Source of the DNA: Acidobacterium sp. S8
Lineage (GTDB): Bacteria; Acidobacteriota; Terriglobia; Terriglobales; Acidobacteriaceae
Assembly: GCF_009765985.1 (NCBI RefSeq)
Contig: NZ_LMUM01000027.1
Span: forward strand, 81,059 to 145,058
Length of the DNA stretch: 64,000 nt
Direction of reading: 5' to 3'
This document shows positions 16,862-26,321 of the stretch, piece by piece. The first letter of the stretch is position 1. Every line of letters starts with the position of its first letter. The notes below the pieces were generated by a model, which was given only the letters and a program-made list of their open reading frames with translations, had not been told where the DNA came from and did not search any database. The position numbers were made by a program, and so were the translations under genes.

Positions 16862-17452
16862 TCATTCAAGGTTTGCATGTCGTTTCCACAGCTTTTCTGC
16901 GGATTCGCCTAGCTGGTGCCACATCTTGTGAAAGAGTATGTCCATGAGTATAAGAACCGTTTGCTCAAAGAGTGTTCCACCATACTGAATGGAAATTGTG
17001 GCTTGGTTTCCCTGCTTCACGGCCGCTGGAATAATGACCACGAAACTTGATAAAGTCGCGAGTTCTGAGGCTGACGCCGTTGTGATCGCTAAGATTTTCG
17101 CGCCTACCTTCTTAGCCACTTGTGCGGCGTGCACGGGGCCCGCTGTGGTCCCTGATCCCGAAGCCACGACGAGAAGGTCCCCTCGCTCAATCGCCGGCGT
17201 AATCACTTCACCAGCGACGAAAACCGTCAATCCGAGGTGCATCATCCGCATCGCTGCCATTTCAAGCGCAAGACGACTCCGGCCTGCTCCAACGAAGAAG
17301 ACGCGGCGGGCAATTTGCAGACTCTGCACTGCTGAATCGATCTGAGCGGTGGGTAAAGCGAGTAACGTACGTTTCAATTCGTCGAGGATCTCGGAGGCAT
17401 CGGTGGAGAAGGGTGCCTCCTGCTGAGTCCTCGCATTGCTCCGATTCGACAT
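16862..17452 (-). CDS. SIS-domain protein, 6-phospho-3-hexuloisomerase-like
   Basis: A 196-residue single SIS domain with the phosphosugar-binding loops VFFVGAGRSRLA (about 51-62) and VVASGSGTTA. The length and motif order resemble HxlB/PHI, which converts hexulose 6-phosphate to fructose 6-phosphate in the ribulose monophosphate path. No hexulose-phosphate synthase gene is adjacent, so the substrate may differ. The start at 17452 follows GGAGGAATATCT. Downstream (16690-16861) no gene is seen. Confidence 0.75.
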   Translation of the reverse strand: MSNRSNARTQQEAPFSTDASEILDELKRTLLALPTAQIDSAVQSLQIARRVFFVGAGRSRLALEMAAMRMMHLGLTVFVAGEVITPAIERGDLLVVASGSGTTAGPVHAAQVAKKVGAKILAITTASASELATLSSFVVIIPAAVKQGNQATISIQYGGTLFEQTVLILMDILFHKMWHQLGESAEKLWKRHANLE

Positions 17453-17628
17453 AGATATTCCTCCGTAAACGGTTGCTGCTCAGCGGGCGCAAACGAAGTG
17501 AATGTTTCCCTGGTCAATTTGAGACCAGGCAACTCGTTTCCAACCTCTTTGCCGCGACTTACCGTTTGGAATTGTCCCTTCTGCATCAGGCACGTGAATG
17601 CCTCAAGTTTTCTGACAATTTGCCTCTT

Positions 17629-18174
17629 TTATCCAAGAGCATCTCCCGGCAGCTGTCCTTTGTTTAAGCTCTTCCATGTATATTTCCGGAAAGTCCAAGA
17701 AATTGGGAGGCCAGCCGACACGATGTGTCCTACGAACTCAATCCACCAGCTTTTTCCGAATACAGGAAGATGGTGAACAAGTGGTGTGATCACTAAAAGC
17801 GACATTGCGGTCCAAATGAGAGGGCCATATACGATGCCGAGAAGAACGGTACCAGAGCTCGATTTTAGTAATTGGCGCACCCAACGCGAATATCCCATCA
17901 GAATGGAGAAGAGAGCAGCCCAACATAAGGCTACGACTACATGCGAAGCAAGACCCAACAAAACTGCCTGAACGCCACCGTGGTCCGGACGCTTCCCCAT
18001 GATCACGAAAGCAATGCCCTGGAAGAAGCGGGCGACAGGCCGCGGTACTCCAGCGATCCAACCTTGGACAATTCCGAAAGCTCCGTCCGCTAATGCCGTC
18101 AGTGATCCCGCGATGAAGATGCGATATATCATTGGGCTTTTGACCTCTCGTGCCCTGCTAAATCTGACTGACAT
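17629..18174 (-). CDS. Predicted four-TM inner-membrane protein
   Basis: 181 residues with about four hydrophobic segments (roughly 15-40, 65-95, 105-130, 140-160). The start follows GAAAGGAAAGTTCATT; an internal ATG at 18132 is also possible. No family is recognised with confidence. It lies upstream of the SIS-domain gene on the same strand with a 176-bp gap, so co-transcription is uncertain. Confidence 0.55.
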   Translation of the reverse strand: MSVRFSRAREVKSPMIYRIFIAGSLTALADGAFGIVQGWIAGVPRPVARFFQGIAFVIMGKRPDHGGVQAVLLGLASHVVVALCWAALFSILMGYSRWVRQLLKSSSGTVLLGIVYGPLIWTAMSLLVITPLVHHLPVFGKSWWIEFVGHIVSAGLPISWTFRKYTWKSLNKGQLPGDALG

Positions 18175-18179
18175 AATGA

Positions 18180-18680
18180 ACTTTCCTTTCCGCCCAAGAA
18201 GATGGGATTCGTGTGGAATCTGTTGAGCCCAAATTTCAGCATGCTATTTGTGTTGGACCGAAGGTTGTACAAGACAAAATAACGGCTAATGCGTTGAATC
18301 AATTCATGGTTTCTCGCCTTCGTTTATTGGTCAGTACATCAAACCTCGGTTACACTCGCTTCGTTCGTGGCCGAATGGTCACCGCTCGACGAACAAACCT
18401 CTATATCAGGAGTCAATCTCCGCGACCGAAACTCTCTGAACTTCGCATTTCTCTGACTCTTCTTGATTCAGCGAGATTGTTGGCTTCTCCGAACGATCCG
18501 ATCAACATACTGGGCCTATGGCCGTGTTTATCCCGAGAAGCTGTCCTCCTGGGACAGTTAAAAGGCCGCAGATGTAAGGCCCAACAAATCACATTTGACG
18601 GACAAGCGATGAGACATAGAACGTTGGCTTTGTAACCCACGAAGACCCGCGTAATAAAAAACTGCTCACGGTCTTTCACG
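18180..18680. other. About 500 bp without a supported gene
   Basis: Open frames of up to 140 codons exist on both strands here, but none has a ribosome site, a recognisable motif or acidobacterial-looking composition. No RNA gene or repeat is apparent. Confidence 0.5.
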
Positions 18681-18683
18681 CGT

Positions 18684-19298
18684 TCATTCCTTCAATGTCT
18701 TAATTGAAAAATGATCGAAGCTCACCGAAAAATTTTGTTTTCCCGGAGCTGCCGCCACCATGCCGATTTGGACTTTTACTTTGGGAGGAAAGTACGCCAA
18801 CCGCAGCATTTCGAAGGTAGTGCCATTGAAGGAATATTCGATCTGAACGAAATCGTCCTTCCGCGTCAGACGTAGCCAGACCGCTTCGGGACTGTCTGTA
18901 CGAGGAACCACAGACCAGTCCGAAACATCGCGGGTCACGACAGCACTCACATTCTGGACACCGTCGACATACTCGATTCCCGTCTTGATCCAGTTTTTCT
19001 CATCGATCCGGATCATTAAGCCAGCCTGGTGAAATAACTCACGGTAGTGGCCTCTGATGTGAACTGTGGCGATGAAGTCGCCTGTTTGCTCCTGAGAGTA
19101 GAACGGTCCGTTGTCACGGATAAATCCGTAGTGCGTAACGCGCCAGAAATCCGTACCTGGTTCAACCGTCGCAGTCATGACGTCGCCATGCTCCGACCAC
19201 TGTTTCGGCTCATTCATCCAGGACATATGGGGCGTTTGTGCGACAAGAGCGCTGGCTAGTAAAAAGTGAACAACTCCGGTGAATGACTTCGACGACAT
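18684..19298 (-). CDS. Secreted DUF1349 (concanavalin A-like) protein
   Basis: A 204-residue protein with an N-terminal signal peptide (about 1-20) followed by the DUF1349 beta-sandwich: DFWRVTHYGFIRDNG, GLMIRIDEKNWIKTGIEY, VWLRLTRKDDFVQIEYSFNG and GMVAAAPGKQNFSVSFDHF. Homologues are predicted carbohydrate-binding or glucanase-like folds without proven activity. Start after GGAGGAGATTCT. Confidence 0.75.
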   Translation of the reverse strand: MSSKSFTGVVHFLLASALVAQTPHMSWMNEPKQWSEHGDVMTATVEPGTDFWRVTHYGFIRDNGPFYSQEQTGDFIATVHIRGHYRELFHQAGLMIRIDEKNWIKTGIEYVDGVQNVSAVVTRDVSDWSVVPRTDSPEAVWLRLTRKDDFVQIEYSFNGTTFEMLRLAYFPPKVKVQIGMVAAAPGKQNFSVSFDHFSIKTLKE

Positions 19299-19458
19299 AG
19301 AATCTCCTCCATAAACGTTCGCCTATGCTTGGTGCCTTAGAAAGACTGGTAGTAATGACCGTTGCTGACTTTCAAGAAAACTGTACCGGCGTTTCTCGCT
19401 GTTCAGGCTTTCAACGCCAGCTCCGATGACAGCGTGGCGCGACCTGCGTGAGCATTGC

Positions 19459-19605
19459 TTACCGGCTGTCGAGTTCGGCAAGTTTTGTGGCTATGATGTG
19501 CTGGGCTACGGGGAGGTGCCCCAGAAGCCCCATGGCCGCGTTACGGAGCATTGCCGTGAGCGTACGATCTCCTGTAAACGAGTGTTTGCAAACATTCGTT
19601 TTCAT
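19459..19605 (-). pseudogene. C-terminal tail remnant of an FAD-dependent monooxygenase
   Basis: A 48-codon minus-strand frame ends in LRNAAMGLLGHLPVAQHIIA, which resembles the last helix of UbiH-like FAD monooxygenases. The catalytic body is missing. Immediately upstream is a 22-bp palindrome (19578-19599) of TetR-operator type. The layout suggests that a deletion fused the promoter/operator to the 3' end of the gene. The family call rests on a short stretch and is tentative. Confidence 0.35.
19578..19599. promoter_or_regulatory. TetR-type operator palindrome
   Basis: The 22-bp near-perfect palindrome has TGTTTGCAAACA at its core, flanked by ACGAG and TTCGT. It can be read as two overlapping 16-bp sites, GTAAACGAGTGTTTGC (19574-19589) and GCAAACATTCGTTTTC (19588-19603). 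Each resembles GCAAACACGTGTTTGC in the operator at 29345-29370. The regulator at 29425 or a relative may bind both. Confidence 0.45.
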
Positions 19606-19722
19606 AGTCTAACCTATTATTGGAGGAACGCTACGGACAGAGAATGAGCGAGGATTCGCAGGAGCGGCGCTTTTTCTCGTACGGACGCTTTGAAGGCGGT
19701 CCCGTTCGGATATTCAGGTTCG

Positions 19723-20427
19723 TTAGACTTGCAGATCGAAACGAGAGCGAAACTCCCGCTGTCCGAGGCGAGTTATGCTCAACACGCGACTGTCTAAATC
19801 TCGAGTGGCCCATTCTCGTCTGAGCAGCATTTTCAGGATCGCCCCGCCAAGTGCGCCGCCAATGTGGGGCTTGCGCTCACTCCAGTCAAGACAGCCAAAA
19901 GCGAATCGTCTTCGTAGCTTTCGTGTTTCTTCGACGTCAACTCCGAGTGATTCCAAACCCTTGGCGCCGACGGCCGTTAGATTGTAATCGTTATTCACAA
20001 CCCGATCGTCGGCATAAATCCAGTCGATCTTCTTGAGGTGGTCATGGAGCAGGACGCTAACTGTTCCTGCCATGTGATCGTAGCAAGTCCGAGCACTGCG
20101 AAAACGGAGGGGCGTACTCGGTCGAAACGTCGGCCGTGGAGTTCCTGCTACTACCGCTAAAGCTTCAAGGGCGCTCGCGACATTTAGATCGTAGAGGCTG
20201 TAATAGCGGTGTTTCCCCTGCACCAGAACGCTGACTAAGCTTTCTTTCTTCAATCTGGCGAGGTGGACGCTAGCCGTTGAAGGATTCACTCCTGCGATGA
20301 TGGCCAGTTCGGTTCCGGTGCGCGCGTGACCGTCCATTAAGCTGAAAAGCATCCGAGAGCGAGCTTGTTCACCGATGGCGGATGCGACCTTGGCCACTGC
20401 CAGGTCGGTGGAATCACCTACATTCAT
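19723..20427 (-). CDS. ArsR-family winged-helix transcriptional regulator
   Basis: 234 residues from the ATG at 20427. A winged helix (about 15-95: ARSRMLFSLMDGHARTGTEL ... GVNPSTASVHLARLKKESLV) is followed by a long C-terminal domain with WIYADDRVV, CLDWSERKPHIGGALGGAIL and repeated Cys/His residues. Unlike small ArsR repressors, this subclass is about 230 residues long and its ligand is unknown. A much longer frame continues upstream to 20619, but that part overlaps the divergent gene and lacks family signal. Confidence 0.75.
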   Translation of the reverse strand: MNVGDSTDLAVAKVASAIGEQARSRMLFSLMDGHARTGTELAIIAGVNPSTASVHLARLKKESLVSVLVQGKHRYYSLYDLNVASALEALAVVAGTPRPTFRPSTPLRFRSARTCYDHMAGTVSVLLHDHLKKIDWIYADDRVVNNDYNLTAVGAKGLESLGVDVEETRKLRRRFAFGCLDWSERKPHIGGALGGAILKMLLRREWATRDLDSRVLSITRLGQREFRSRFDLQV

Positions 20428-20608
20428 AGTTTGAGTATAAGCGAAGTGTTGATGTGATCTTTGCGAAATACTCAGCCTTATGCGAACTTCCAATCTTTCG
20501 GAATTCTTGATGAACCGACGGGAGCTGCTCAAGGGTATGACTGCCGCATACGCGGCGGTCGCCCTGGAAACCGAGGACCGAAGCACCAATAAAGAAAGAG
20601 GAACATTC

Positions 20609-20953
20609 GTGACAATCACCTGCGTGATCCGATATCAGATAGATCCCTACCAACGGGATGCATTCAAAACATACGCACAAGCGTGGGGGCGAATCATTCC
20701 TCGCTGTGGCGGACATCTCGTGGGTTACTTCATGCCCTACGAGGGTACGAACGATGTCGCCTGGGGATTGATTGCCTTCGATAGTCTTACTTCATACGAA
20801 AAATATCGAGAGCGGCTGAAAGCAGACCCTGAGGCACGTGCTAACTTTGCGATGGCACAATCGAATAAGGTCATAATTCGCGAAGAAAGAAACTTCGTCG
20901 AAGTGGTCGAGGACACCTTCGAACTTGAAGCGAAGCCTTCGGGAAGGACATAA
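20609..20953 (+). CDS. NIPSNAP family protein
   Basis: A 114-residue ferredoxin-like (dimeric alpha/beta barrel) protein: [18 protein letters not shown], then [20 protein letters not shown] and [20 protein letters not shown]. The GTG at 20609 follows AAAGAGG and matches the usual start of the family. The frame is open to 20480 and encodes a Tat-like leader ([19 protein letters not shown] from 20510), so an exported form cannot be excluded. Alternatively, that leader is a remnant of another gene. Divergent from the ArsR gene, its likely regulator. Confidence 0.7.
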   Translation: MTITCVIRYQIDPYQRDAFKTYAQAWGRIIPRCGGHLVGYFMPYEGTNDVAWGLIAFDSLTSYEKYRERLKADPEARANFAMAQSNKVIIREERNFVEVVEDTFELEAKPSGRT

Positions 20954-20957
20954 GAAG

Positions 20958-21312
20958 GTGAGTACTCAGGCCGCTAAAGGACAAGCCTTTCACGCTCTCC
21001 ATGAGCGTGACCATCCGTTCATCATCCCGAATCCGTGGGATACGGGCACCGCTCGGTTGCTAGCTTACTTGGGTTATGAGGCACTGGCCACCACGAGTGC
21101 CGGATACCCTCAAGCGACTTCAAGCGTATCAACGTGCCGGCGCCGATGTCCTCTATGCTCCGGGCCTCACTTCTGAGGCGGAGATTACTACTGTCGTCAA
21201 TTCGATCGATCGACCATTGAATGTCCTTATGGGTTTACAAGGTGCGCAGCTCGACTTGGCGTCATTGTCGGCAATTGGAGTGAAACGAATGCTTTCGAGA
21301 ACTGGCAGGTAG
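20958..21312 (+). pseudogene. Isocitrate lyase/PEP mutase family protein with internal deletion
   Basis: From a GTG at 20958 the first 50 residues match the family N-terminus (FIIPNPWDTGTARLLAYLGY ... ATTSAGY). Then the frame changes and the sequence jumps to LKRLQAYQRAGADVLYAPGL, which normally lies about 100 residues later, and ends at MLSRTGR. The junction is near 21110. The catalytic loop and metal-binding residues are gone. The end of the gene is also missing, abutting an acetyltransferase tail. The start is 5 bp after the NIPSNAP stop, so the two were once an operon. Confidence 0.75.
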
Positions 21313-21315
21313 TAC

Positions 21316-21484
21316 GTGTCTGTTTGCATACGGACGTACGGAACGAGCGTTCGAGGGAAGCAATCGAACGGATCGGCGGGAGATACGAAGGCACATTGCG
21401 AGCGCATCGCCTCGCCGCAGACTTCACACCCAGAAACTCCATGCGTTACTCCATCATCGCTTCAGAATGGCTGGCACCGCTTGG
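21316..21484 (+). pseudogene. C-terminal fragment of a GNAT acetyltransferase (RimJ/RimL type)
   Basis: The plus-strand frame reads HTDVRNERSREAIERIGGRY, then EGTLRAHRLAADFTPRNSMR and YSIIASEW. This is the usual C-terminus of GNAT enzymes that acetylate N-terminal amines. The acetyl-CoA loop and everything before it are missing. It is in frame with the permease that follows, but the permease has its own ATG at 21528. Confidence 0.65.
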
Positions 21485-21527
21485 CTGTAGCCATGTCTAC
21501 TGCGCTCGCCGCGACACCAGAAGAGCT

Positions 21528-24185
21528 ATGAAACTCATCGCATATTTCCGCTCACTCGCATCGACGTTTTTTCAACCTACCCGGATCAGCACCGAGATGG
21601 AAGAGGAACTCCGTTCCCACATTCAACATCGGGCTGACGATCTCGAACGTTCCGGCATTTCCCGCGCGGAAGCCGAACGCCGAGCGCGTGTCGAGTTCGG
21701 CAGTTACCAGCGTTTTAAAGAGGAGAGCCACGAAGCGATGGCGGGACAATTTATCGAAAACCTTCTGCAGGACATTCGCTTCGGTCTCCGCATGTTTTAT
21801 CGGTCGCGGAATTTTACCGCCGTTGCTGTCCTAACCCTGGCGCTGGGAATCGGGACGAACGCTGTTGTCTTCAGCGTATTGAATGGACTCATTCTGCGTC
21901 CTCTGAATGTCCCGCAGGCGCACAACCTCTATACCGTGGAGCATGGAAAGGACAATTCGCCCATGCAGTCTTATCCCGATTACCTCGACCTGCGTGATCG
22001 AAACCGGAGCTTGAGCGGGATCGCGGCGTATAGCGTAACGAGGGCCGGATTGAACGTTGGCGACGGCCACGCCGCAACTGCATGGCTTTATGAAGCAAGT
22101 GGTAACTATTTCGATGTGCTGGGCATCCGGCCCTACATTGGCCAGTTCTTTCACAGTTCCGATGAGCATGGCCTCGATAGCGCGCCCTACGTCGTACTTA
22201 ACTACGCTTTCTGGCGTAGCCGCTTTCTAAGTGATACCGGTGTAGTCGGGAGAACGATTCAGGTAAATAAGCATCCATTCACAATTCTGGGAGTAGCCCC
22301 TCCAGATTTCGGCGGCACTGAGCTATATTTTGTTCCCGATTTCTGGGTGCCGATGGTAAACGATAGGCAGGTTGGGGGCGGAAACGATCTGACTGCGCAC
22401 GGCGCGCGAGGCATTCAATTAGTAGCTCGATTAAAAACCGGAGTCACTCCTGCGCAGTCAATGGCCGATCTAAATTTCGTCGCAGCCTATTTAGCGAAAA
22501 CCTATCCAAAAGATGACGACCAAATGAGCTTCTCGTTGGTACGTCCCGGGTTGATGGGAGATATGCTGGGCCGTCCGACACGGGCTTTCCTTACAATGTT
22601 GATGCTGCTAGCGAGCCTCATCCTCTTGGCTGCTTGCGCGAACCTGGGAAGTTTATTCGCGGCCCGAGCCGCGGATCGGACGAAAGAGATAGCAATGCGA
22701 CTGTCGCTTGGATCGAGCCGCAAACGGATTCTGCGGCAGTTTCTGACTGAGGCAGTCATCATCTCATTGGTCGGTGGCGGTGCGGGACTGGCGGGCGGCA
22801 TTGTACTTTTGCGCTGGTTGAGTGCATGGCAATCTTTGCCAACGTTCCCCATTCACATCCCCGTTAATCCCGATGCAAAGGTATATGGCGTAACCTTGCT
22901 GCTCTCTTTAGCAAGCGGACTTATCTTCGGAATGGTTCCGGTTCGACAGGTGCTTCGGGTGAATCCCTATGAAGCCATCAAGGCGGGATCGACCGGCACA
23001 ATCGGACGAAGAGTCACGACTCGAGATATAGCGCTCATCGTTCAGATCGCGGTTTGTGCCGTCCTGGTCTCAGCTTCGCTACTTGCCGTTCGAGGCTTAG
23101 CCCGCTCCCTTCATAGCAGCTTCGGCTTTCTACCGCAGAACGCGATGGTAGTTGACACAGATCTGGACATGGCGGGATACGCGGGAGACGCTGCTTCTGT
23201 AATGCAAAAGCGCATGCTGAATGCGGTGATGGATATTCCGGGAGTCACGGTTGCGGGATTTTCAGACATGCTGCCATTGAGTAGGGAAAATCCGGACAAC
23301 GTTCCGGTATTTCGAGACGGGGAGCCGGACCGGCGCCTATCAAACGAGGCTGCCGAGGCGGTAGCCCAGAATGTATCTCCTGGATATTTCGAAGCGGCTG
23401 GGACAACACTAATGGCAGGAAGAAGCTTTACTTGGCATGATGACAAGAATGCACCCCGCGTAGCGGTCATCAATGAAGAGTTTGCCCACAAAGTCTTCGG
23501 CGCTAAGGCAAATCCCGTTGGTCTCTATTACAAATTGACAGACGGCACCCGCATTCAAGTCGTGGGTATGGTCGAAGATGGAAAATATAGAAGCCTTACA
23601 GAGGAGAAACAGTCAGCCGTTTTTCTCCCTATCATGCAGTCGCCTTCCAGCTCGACTTGGCTCGTGGCACGCACAAGTCGCGATCCGCAGGAAATGGCAG
23701 AGGCCTTGGAAAGCAGACTTCGAGAATTGGATGCCGGCTTGCCTTTCACTGTCAAGAATTGGAATGGCGAGTTGAACGGAGCCCTTTTTGCTTCCCGCGT
23801 GGCGACCGTTACACTTGGCGTGTTAGGGGCGTTAGGCGTGATGCTCGCGATTACGGGAATCTTTGGCATGACCTCATATTCGGTAAGTAGACGGCTACGT
23901 GAGTTCGGAATCCGTATTGCTTTGGGTGCCAATTCTAGGAGTGTTCTGAACGCAGCCGTTGGCAAAGCGTTTCGATTACTCGTGATTGGTTCGATTGCAG
24001 GACTCTTTTTGGGAATGACTGCGCCGCAACTGCTCTCGTCAATCGTGTATGAGGCGAGTGCTCGTGATCCGTTCGTATTAGGTGGGGTAATTCTGGCGAT
24101 GTTCTTTGTTGGGCTGGTGGCGACATGGATTCCAGCAATTCGCGCATTGCGAGCCGATCCTTCCTCGCTTTTGCGCGAACAATAA
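21528..24185 (+). CDS. ABC transporter permease, MacB/FtsX type (acidobacterial ADOP family)
   Basis: An 885-residue permease. A cytoplasmic N-terminal domain (about 1-75, with MEEELRSHIQHRADDLERSG) is followed by two MacB_PCD periplasmic domains and two FtsX domains, about eight membrane segments in all. Coupling-helix motifs are present twice: RTKEIAMRLSLGSSRKRILR and REFGIRIALGANSRSVL. The family is expanded in Acidobacteriota and is usually encoded without an ATPase partner, as here. Exported substrate unknown. The ATG at 21528 is chosen because the upstream frame is the acetyltransferase tail. Confidence 0.9.
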   Translation: MKLIAYFRSLASTFFQPTRISTEMEEELRSHIQHRADDLERSGISRAEAERRARVEFGSYQRFKEESHEAMAGQFIENLLQDIRFGLRMFYRSRNFTAVAVLTLALGIGTNAVVFSVLNGLILRPLNVPQAHNLYTVEHGKDNSPMQSYPDYLDLRDRNRSLSGIAAYSVTRAGLNVGDGHAATAWLYEASGNYFDVLGIRPYIGQFFHSSDEHGLDSAPYVVLNYAFWRSRFLSDTGVVGRTIQVNKHPFTILGVAPPDFGGTELYFVPDFWVPMVNDRQVGGGNDLTAHGARGIQLVARLKTGVTPAQSMADLNFVAAYLAKTYPKDDDQMSFSLVRPGLMGDMLGRPTRAFLTMLMLLASLILLAACANLGSLFAARAADRTKEIAMRLSLGSSRKRILRQFLTEAVIISLVGGGAGLAGGIVLLRWLSAWQSLPTFPIHIPVNPDAKVYGVTLLLSLASGLIFGMVPVRQVLRVNPYEAIKAGSTGTIGRRVTTRDIALIVQIAVCAVLVSASLLAVRGLARSLHSSFGFLPQNAMVVDTDLDMAGYAGDAASVMQKRMLNAVMDIPGVTVAGFSDMLPLSRENPDNVPVFRDGEPDRRLSNEAAEAVAQNVSPGYFEAAGTTLMAGRSFTWHDDKNAPRVAVINEEFAHKVFGAKANPVGLYYKLTDGTRIQVVGMVEDGKYRSLTEEKQSAVFLPIMQSPSSSTWLVARTSRDPQEMAEALESRLRELDAGLPFTVKNWNGELNGALFASRVATVTLGVLGALGVMLAITGIFGMTSYSVSRRLREFGIRIALGANSRSVLNAAVGKAFRLLVIGSIAGLFLGMTAPQLLSSIVYEASARDPFVLGGVILAMFFVGLVATWIPAIRALRADPSSLLREQ

Positions 24186-24262
24186 ATGGTGATTTTGCTA
24201 CTAGCAAAGGCGTCTTCGCGTTATGTACCGTCGATCTCAAATCACCAAGGAGCTTCCCTAGT

Positions 24263-24937
24263 ATGAATATTTTGCCTCCTTCACGCGAGCTGTTTTTGTT
24301 TATAGCCGCGGCGCTCGTGTTGCTGATCACTCCAGGGCCATCTGTTCTTTACATCGTTGCTCGCAGTATCGACCGGGGTCGCAAGGCGGGCTTGGCGTCT
24401 TGTATTGGAATTTATACAGGCGGATTGGTACACGTCATGGCAGCGACCTGTGGATTGTCGGCGCTTCTGGTCTCTTCAGCAGTGGCATATTCATTCGTCA
24501 AATATGCTGGCGCCATCTATCTTATCTACCTGGGAATCAACAAACTACGCGAAGATTCCATCCCCGATGACGAAATAGAGCAGGTCCCGCCGAGATCGTT
24601 GCGCCATGTATACACACAGGGGGTCCTGGTCCAAGTCTTTAATCCCAAAACAGCGATCTTCTTTCTTGCTTTCCTTCCGCAGTTCGTCAATCCGGCACGA
24701 GGAAACGTGAGCCTTCAATTCCTCACCCTGGGCCTGATCGTGACGCTCTTAGCTCTCATCACTGACAGTCTATGGGCAATGACTGCGGGATCGGCAGCTG
24801 GCTGGTTGCAGCGCAACAAAACGTTCCTGCGCAACGAGAAATATGTTTCTGGCACGGTATACATTGGCCTCGGATTAATTACGGCCGCAAGTGGATCAAA
24901 ACATCATGTGCTAGGCACGAGCCGCAGCGCGCACTGA
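24263..24937 (+). CDS. LysE family translocator (RhtB-type exporter)
   Basis: A 224-residue inner-membrane protein with about six segments and the family signature ALVLLITPGPSVLYIVAR (about 17-34), plus GVLVQVFNPKTAIFFLAFLP. The family exports amino acids such as lysine, threonine or homoserine lactone; the substrate cannot be assigned. The ATG at 24263 follows CCAAGGAGCTTCCCTAGT. It starts 77 bp after the permease. Confidence 0.85.
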   Translation: MNILPPSRELFLFIAAALVLLITPGPSVLYIVARSIDRGRKAGLASCIGIYTGGLVHVMAATCGLSALLVSSAVAYSFVKYAGAIYLIYLGINKLREDSIPDDEIEQVPPRSLRHVYTQGVLVQVFNPKTAIFFLAFLPQFVNPARGNVSLQFLTLGLIVTLLALITDSLWAMTAGSAAGWLQRNKTFLRNEKYVSGTVYIGLGLITAASGSKHHVLGTSRSAH

Positions 24938-25012
24938 TACGTTGTTGAACGCCATTGACTCATCGGCCCATTTACGGGTCTACGAATTGATTCTAAGCTG
25001 TAAGGGAGCGAA

Positions 25013-25564
25013 TCATCGGTCGGTGTCCCTTGAAGGGAGTTCTCCTTTAGATGGAAAAGTAAGGAGCCACGAACTTAGGACGCTGATTGGGACCGCGACG
25101 AGCGTTGCCATTAGACAAACTTGTGTGGATGGTTTCAGAGACACGATGGCCAAAACGGTGCAGATGAGCCATGTACGAGCAATCATAGACGCCACCAACA
25201 GGCGGCAGAACGTAAGAACAGTCGCACGCGTTATGCTACCGTCAGGTTTCCGCATCGTTTGAACGATCCAAGCGCTTACAACTGACAGCAGGACGATTGC
25301 TAAAACTCCAGCACTCGCTACCTTCGGCCATGCAGATGACCATCCGCTCTCGCGCGACGTCAGGATACTGCCCGAAAGCTGAATAAGGACGAGCAAACCC
25401 ACCTGCGCCACCGCAAACGCACTTAGCTTTCGAGGAGACAGCATTGCATCATTCGGACGTACACACTTGATCCATTGCCAGAGTGTAAGCATTTCTGCGC
25501 CGAGGGTAAACGAAAGACCGACGATCAGCAGGCTATGAAAAGTTAGAAGGACGCCGAACGTCAT
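25013..25564 (-). CDS. Predicted membrane protein, unknown
   Basis: 183 residues with about five hydrophobic segments (approximately 5-25, 48-68, 83-102, 115-138, 146-167). The start follows AGAGAGGAGCAATATCC. No motif or family is recognised. It converges on the LysE gene and lies upstream of no obvious partner. Confidence 0.55.
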   Translation of the reverse strand: MTFGVLLTFHSLLIVGLSFTLGAEMLTLWQWIKCVRPNDAMLSPRKLSAFAVAQVGLLVLIQLSGSILTSRESGWSSAWPKVASAGVLAIVLLSVVSAWIVQTMRKPDGSITRATVLTFCRLLVASMIARTWLICTVLAIVSLKPSTQVCLMATLVAVPISVLSSWLLTFPSKGELPSRDTDR

Positions 25565-25686
25565 GGATATTGCTCCTCTCTCTGGTTCTGGAAACCGAGG
25601 TCAGCGGCGGGTTGTCTACGGCCGCTAAGGAAGCATCCAGCATGCGTCCGTACGACGGCCCGACATTGTGGCCGTTCGAAGATGTC

Positions 25687-26310
25687 TTAGCTGGTAACCC
25701 CGATAGCTACCCGTAGAGCCGACGGGTCAGACAATGCGGTCAACATAGCATCGGCCACGTCGGCTCTGGAAATGCGAAAAGCAAAGTGCGGAAGTCTGCC
25801 AACGGCCTTTCTATACTTAGCGGTCTTTGGCCCGTCCGTCAGGCGTGTCGGGCGAATGAATGTCCAGTCGGTGGAGCTGCTACGGAAGCTGTCCTCCATG
25901 GCAATGCTGTCGCGGACCCGATTTGCGAAGAACATTCGCCCGAACAGATGGGCTGGCGGCAAAACGGCGTCTTTAAAGAGAAATGACGTCGATTCCAATA
26001 CCGCTCGCTTGACTTGCGTCTTTCCCATCGCCGATATCAAAGCGACTGAAAATCTCGAAAGGAGATCTTCTTCATGATGGGGCACAGGATTTCTAGGGCC
26101 AAATGCCGAAACGACCGCATCAATACCTTGAAGTGCAGTAGCTAAATCGGTTTGGCTTGTTAGATCTCCCTGTTGAATCTCGATGTCCCGTTCGAAGGAT
26201 GCCAGACGATCTGGGGAACGTACCAAAGCCCTCACCTTCCACTGTCGGGAGATGGCTTGTTTTACTACCTCAAGGCCGGTGCCTCCAGTTGCTCCTAAAA
26301 CCAAAATCAT
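25687..26310 (-). CDS. NAD(P)H-binding atypical SDR (NmrA/YwnB-like)
   Basis: A 207-residue protein with an N-terminal dinucleotide-binding motif LGATGGTGLEVV (about 4-15), a conserved QGDLTSQTDLATAL segment and STDWTFIRPTRLTDGP. It lacks the classical YxxxK, as is usual in this group. Members act as redox sensors or flavin/quinone reductases. It is 11 bp downstream of the methyltransferase gene (start 27038) and probably in the same transcript. Confidence 0.8.
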   Translation of the reverse strand: MILVLGATGGTGLEVVKQAISRQWKVRALVRSPDRLASFERDIEIQQGDLTSQTDLATALQGIDAVVSAFGPRNPVPHHEEDLLSRFSVALISAMGKTQVKRAVLESTSFLFKDAVLPPAHLFGRMFFANRVRDSIAMEDSFRSSSTDWTFIRPTRLTDGPKTAKYRKAVGRLPHFAFRISRADVADAMLTALSDPSALRVAIGVTS

Positions 26311-26321
26311 TAGATTTTCCC

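Noticed and set aside
16602-16865. 87-codon frame on the minus strand
   Set aside because: It overlaps the end of the sigma remnant and the sequence resembles no family; no ribosome site.
18213-18679. Two open frames (140 and 88 codons) on opposite strands
   Set aside because: No ribosome site, no family motif, and mutually overlapping; composition is like non-coding sequence.
19620-19823. Plus-strand frame with a GGAGG-like site after the 19.6-kb palindrome
   Set aside because: Could be the start of a lost divergent regulator, but it runs into the end of the ArsR gene in antisense and shows no HTH.
23111-23965. Long minus-strand frames inside the ABC permease
   Set aside because: They are antisense shadows of a well-supported 885-residue gene.
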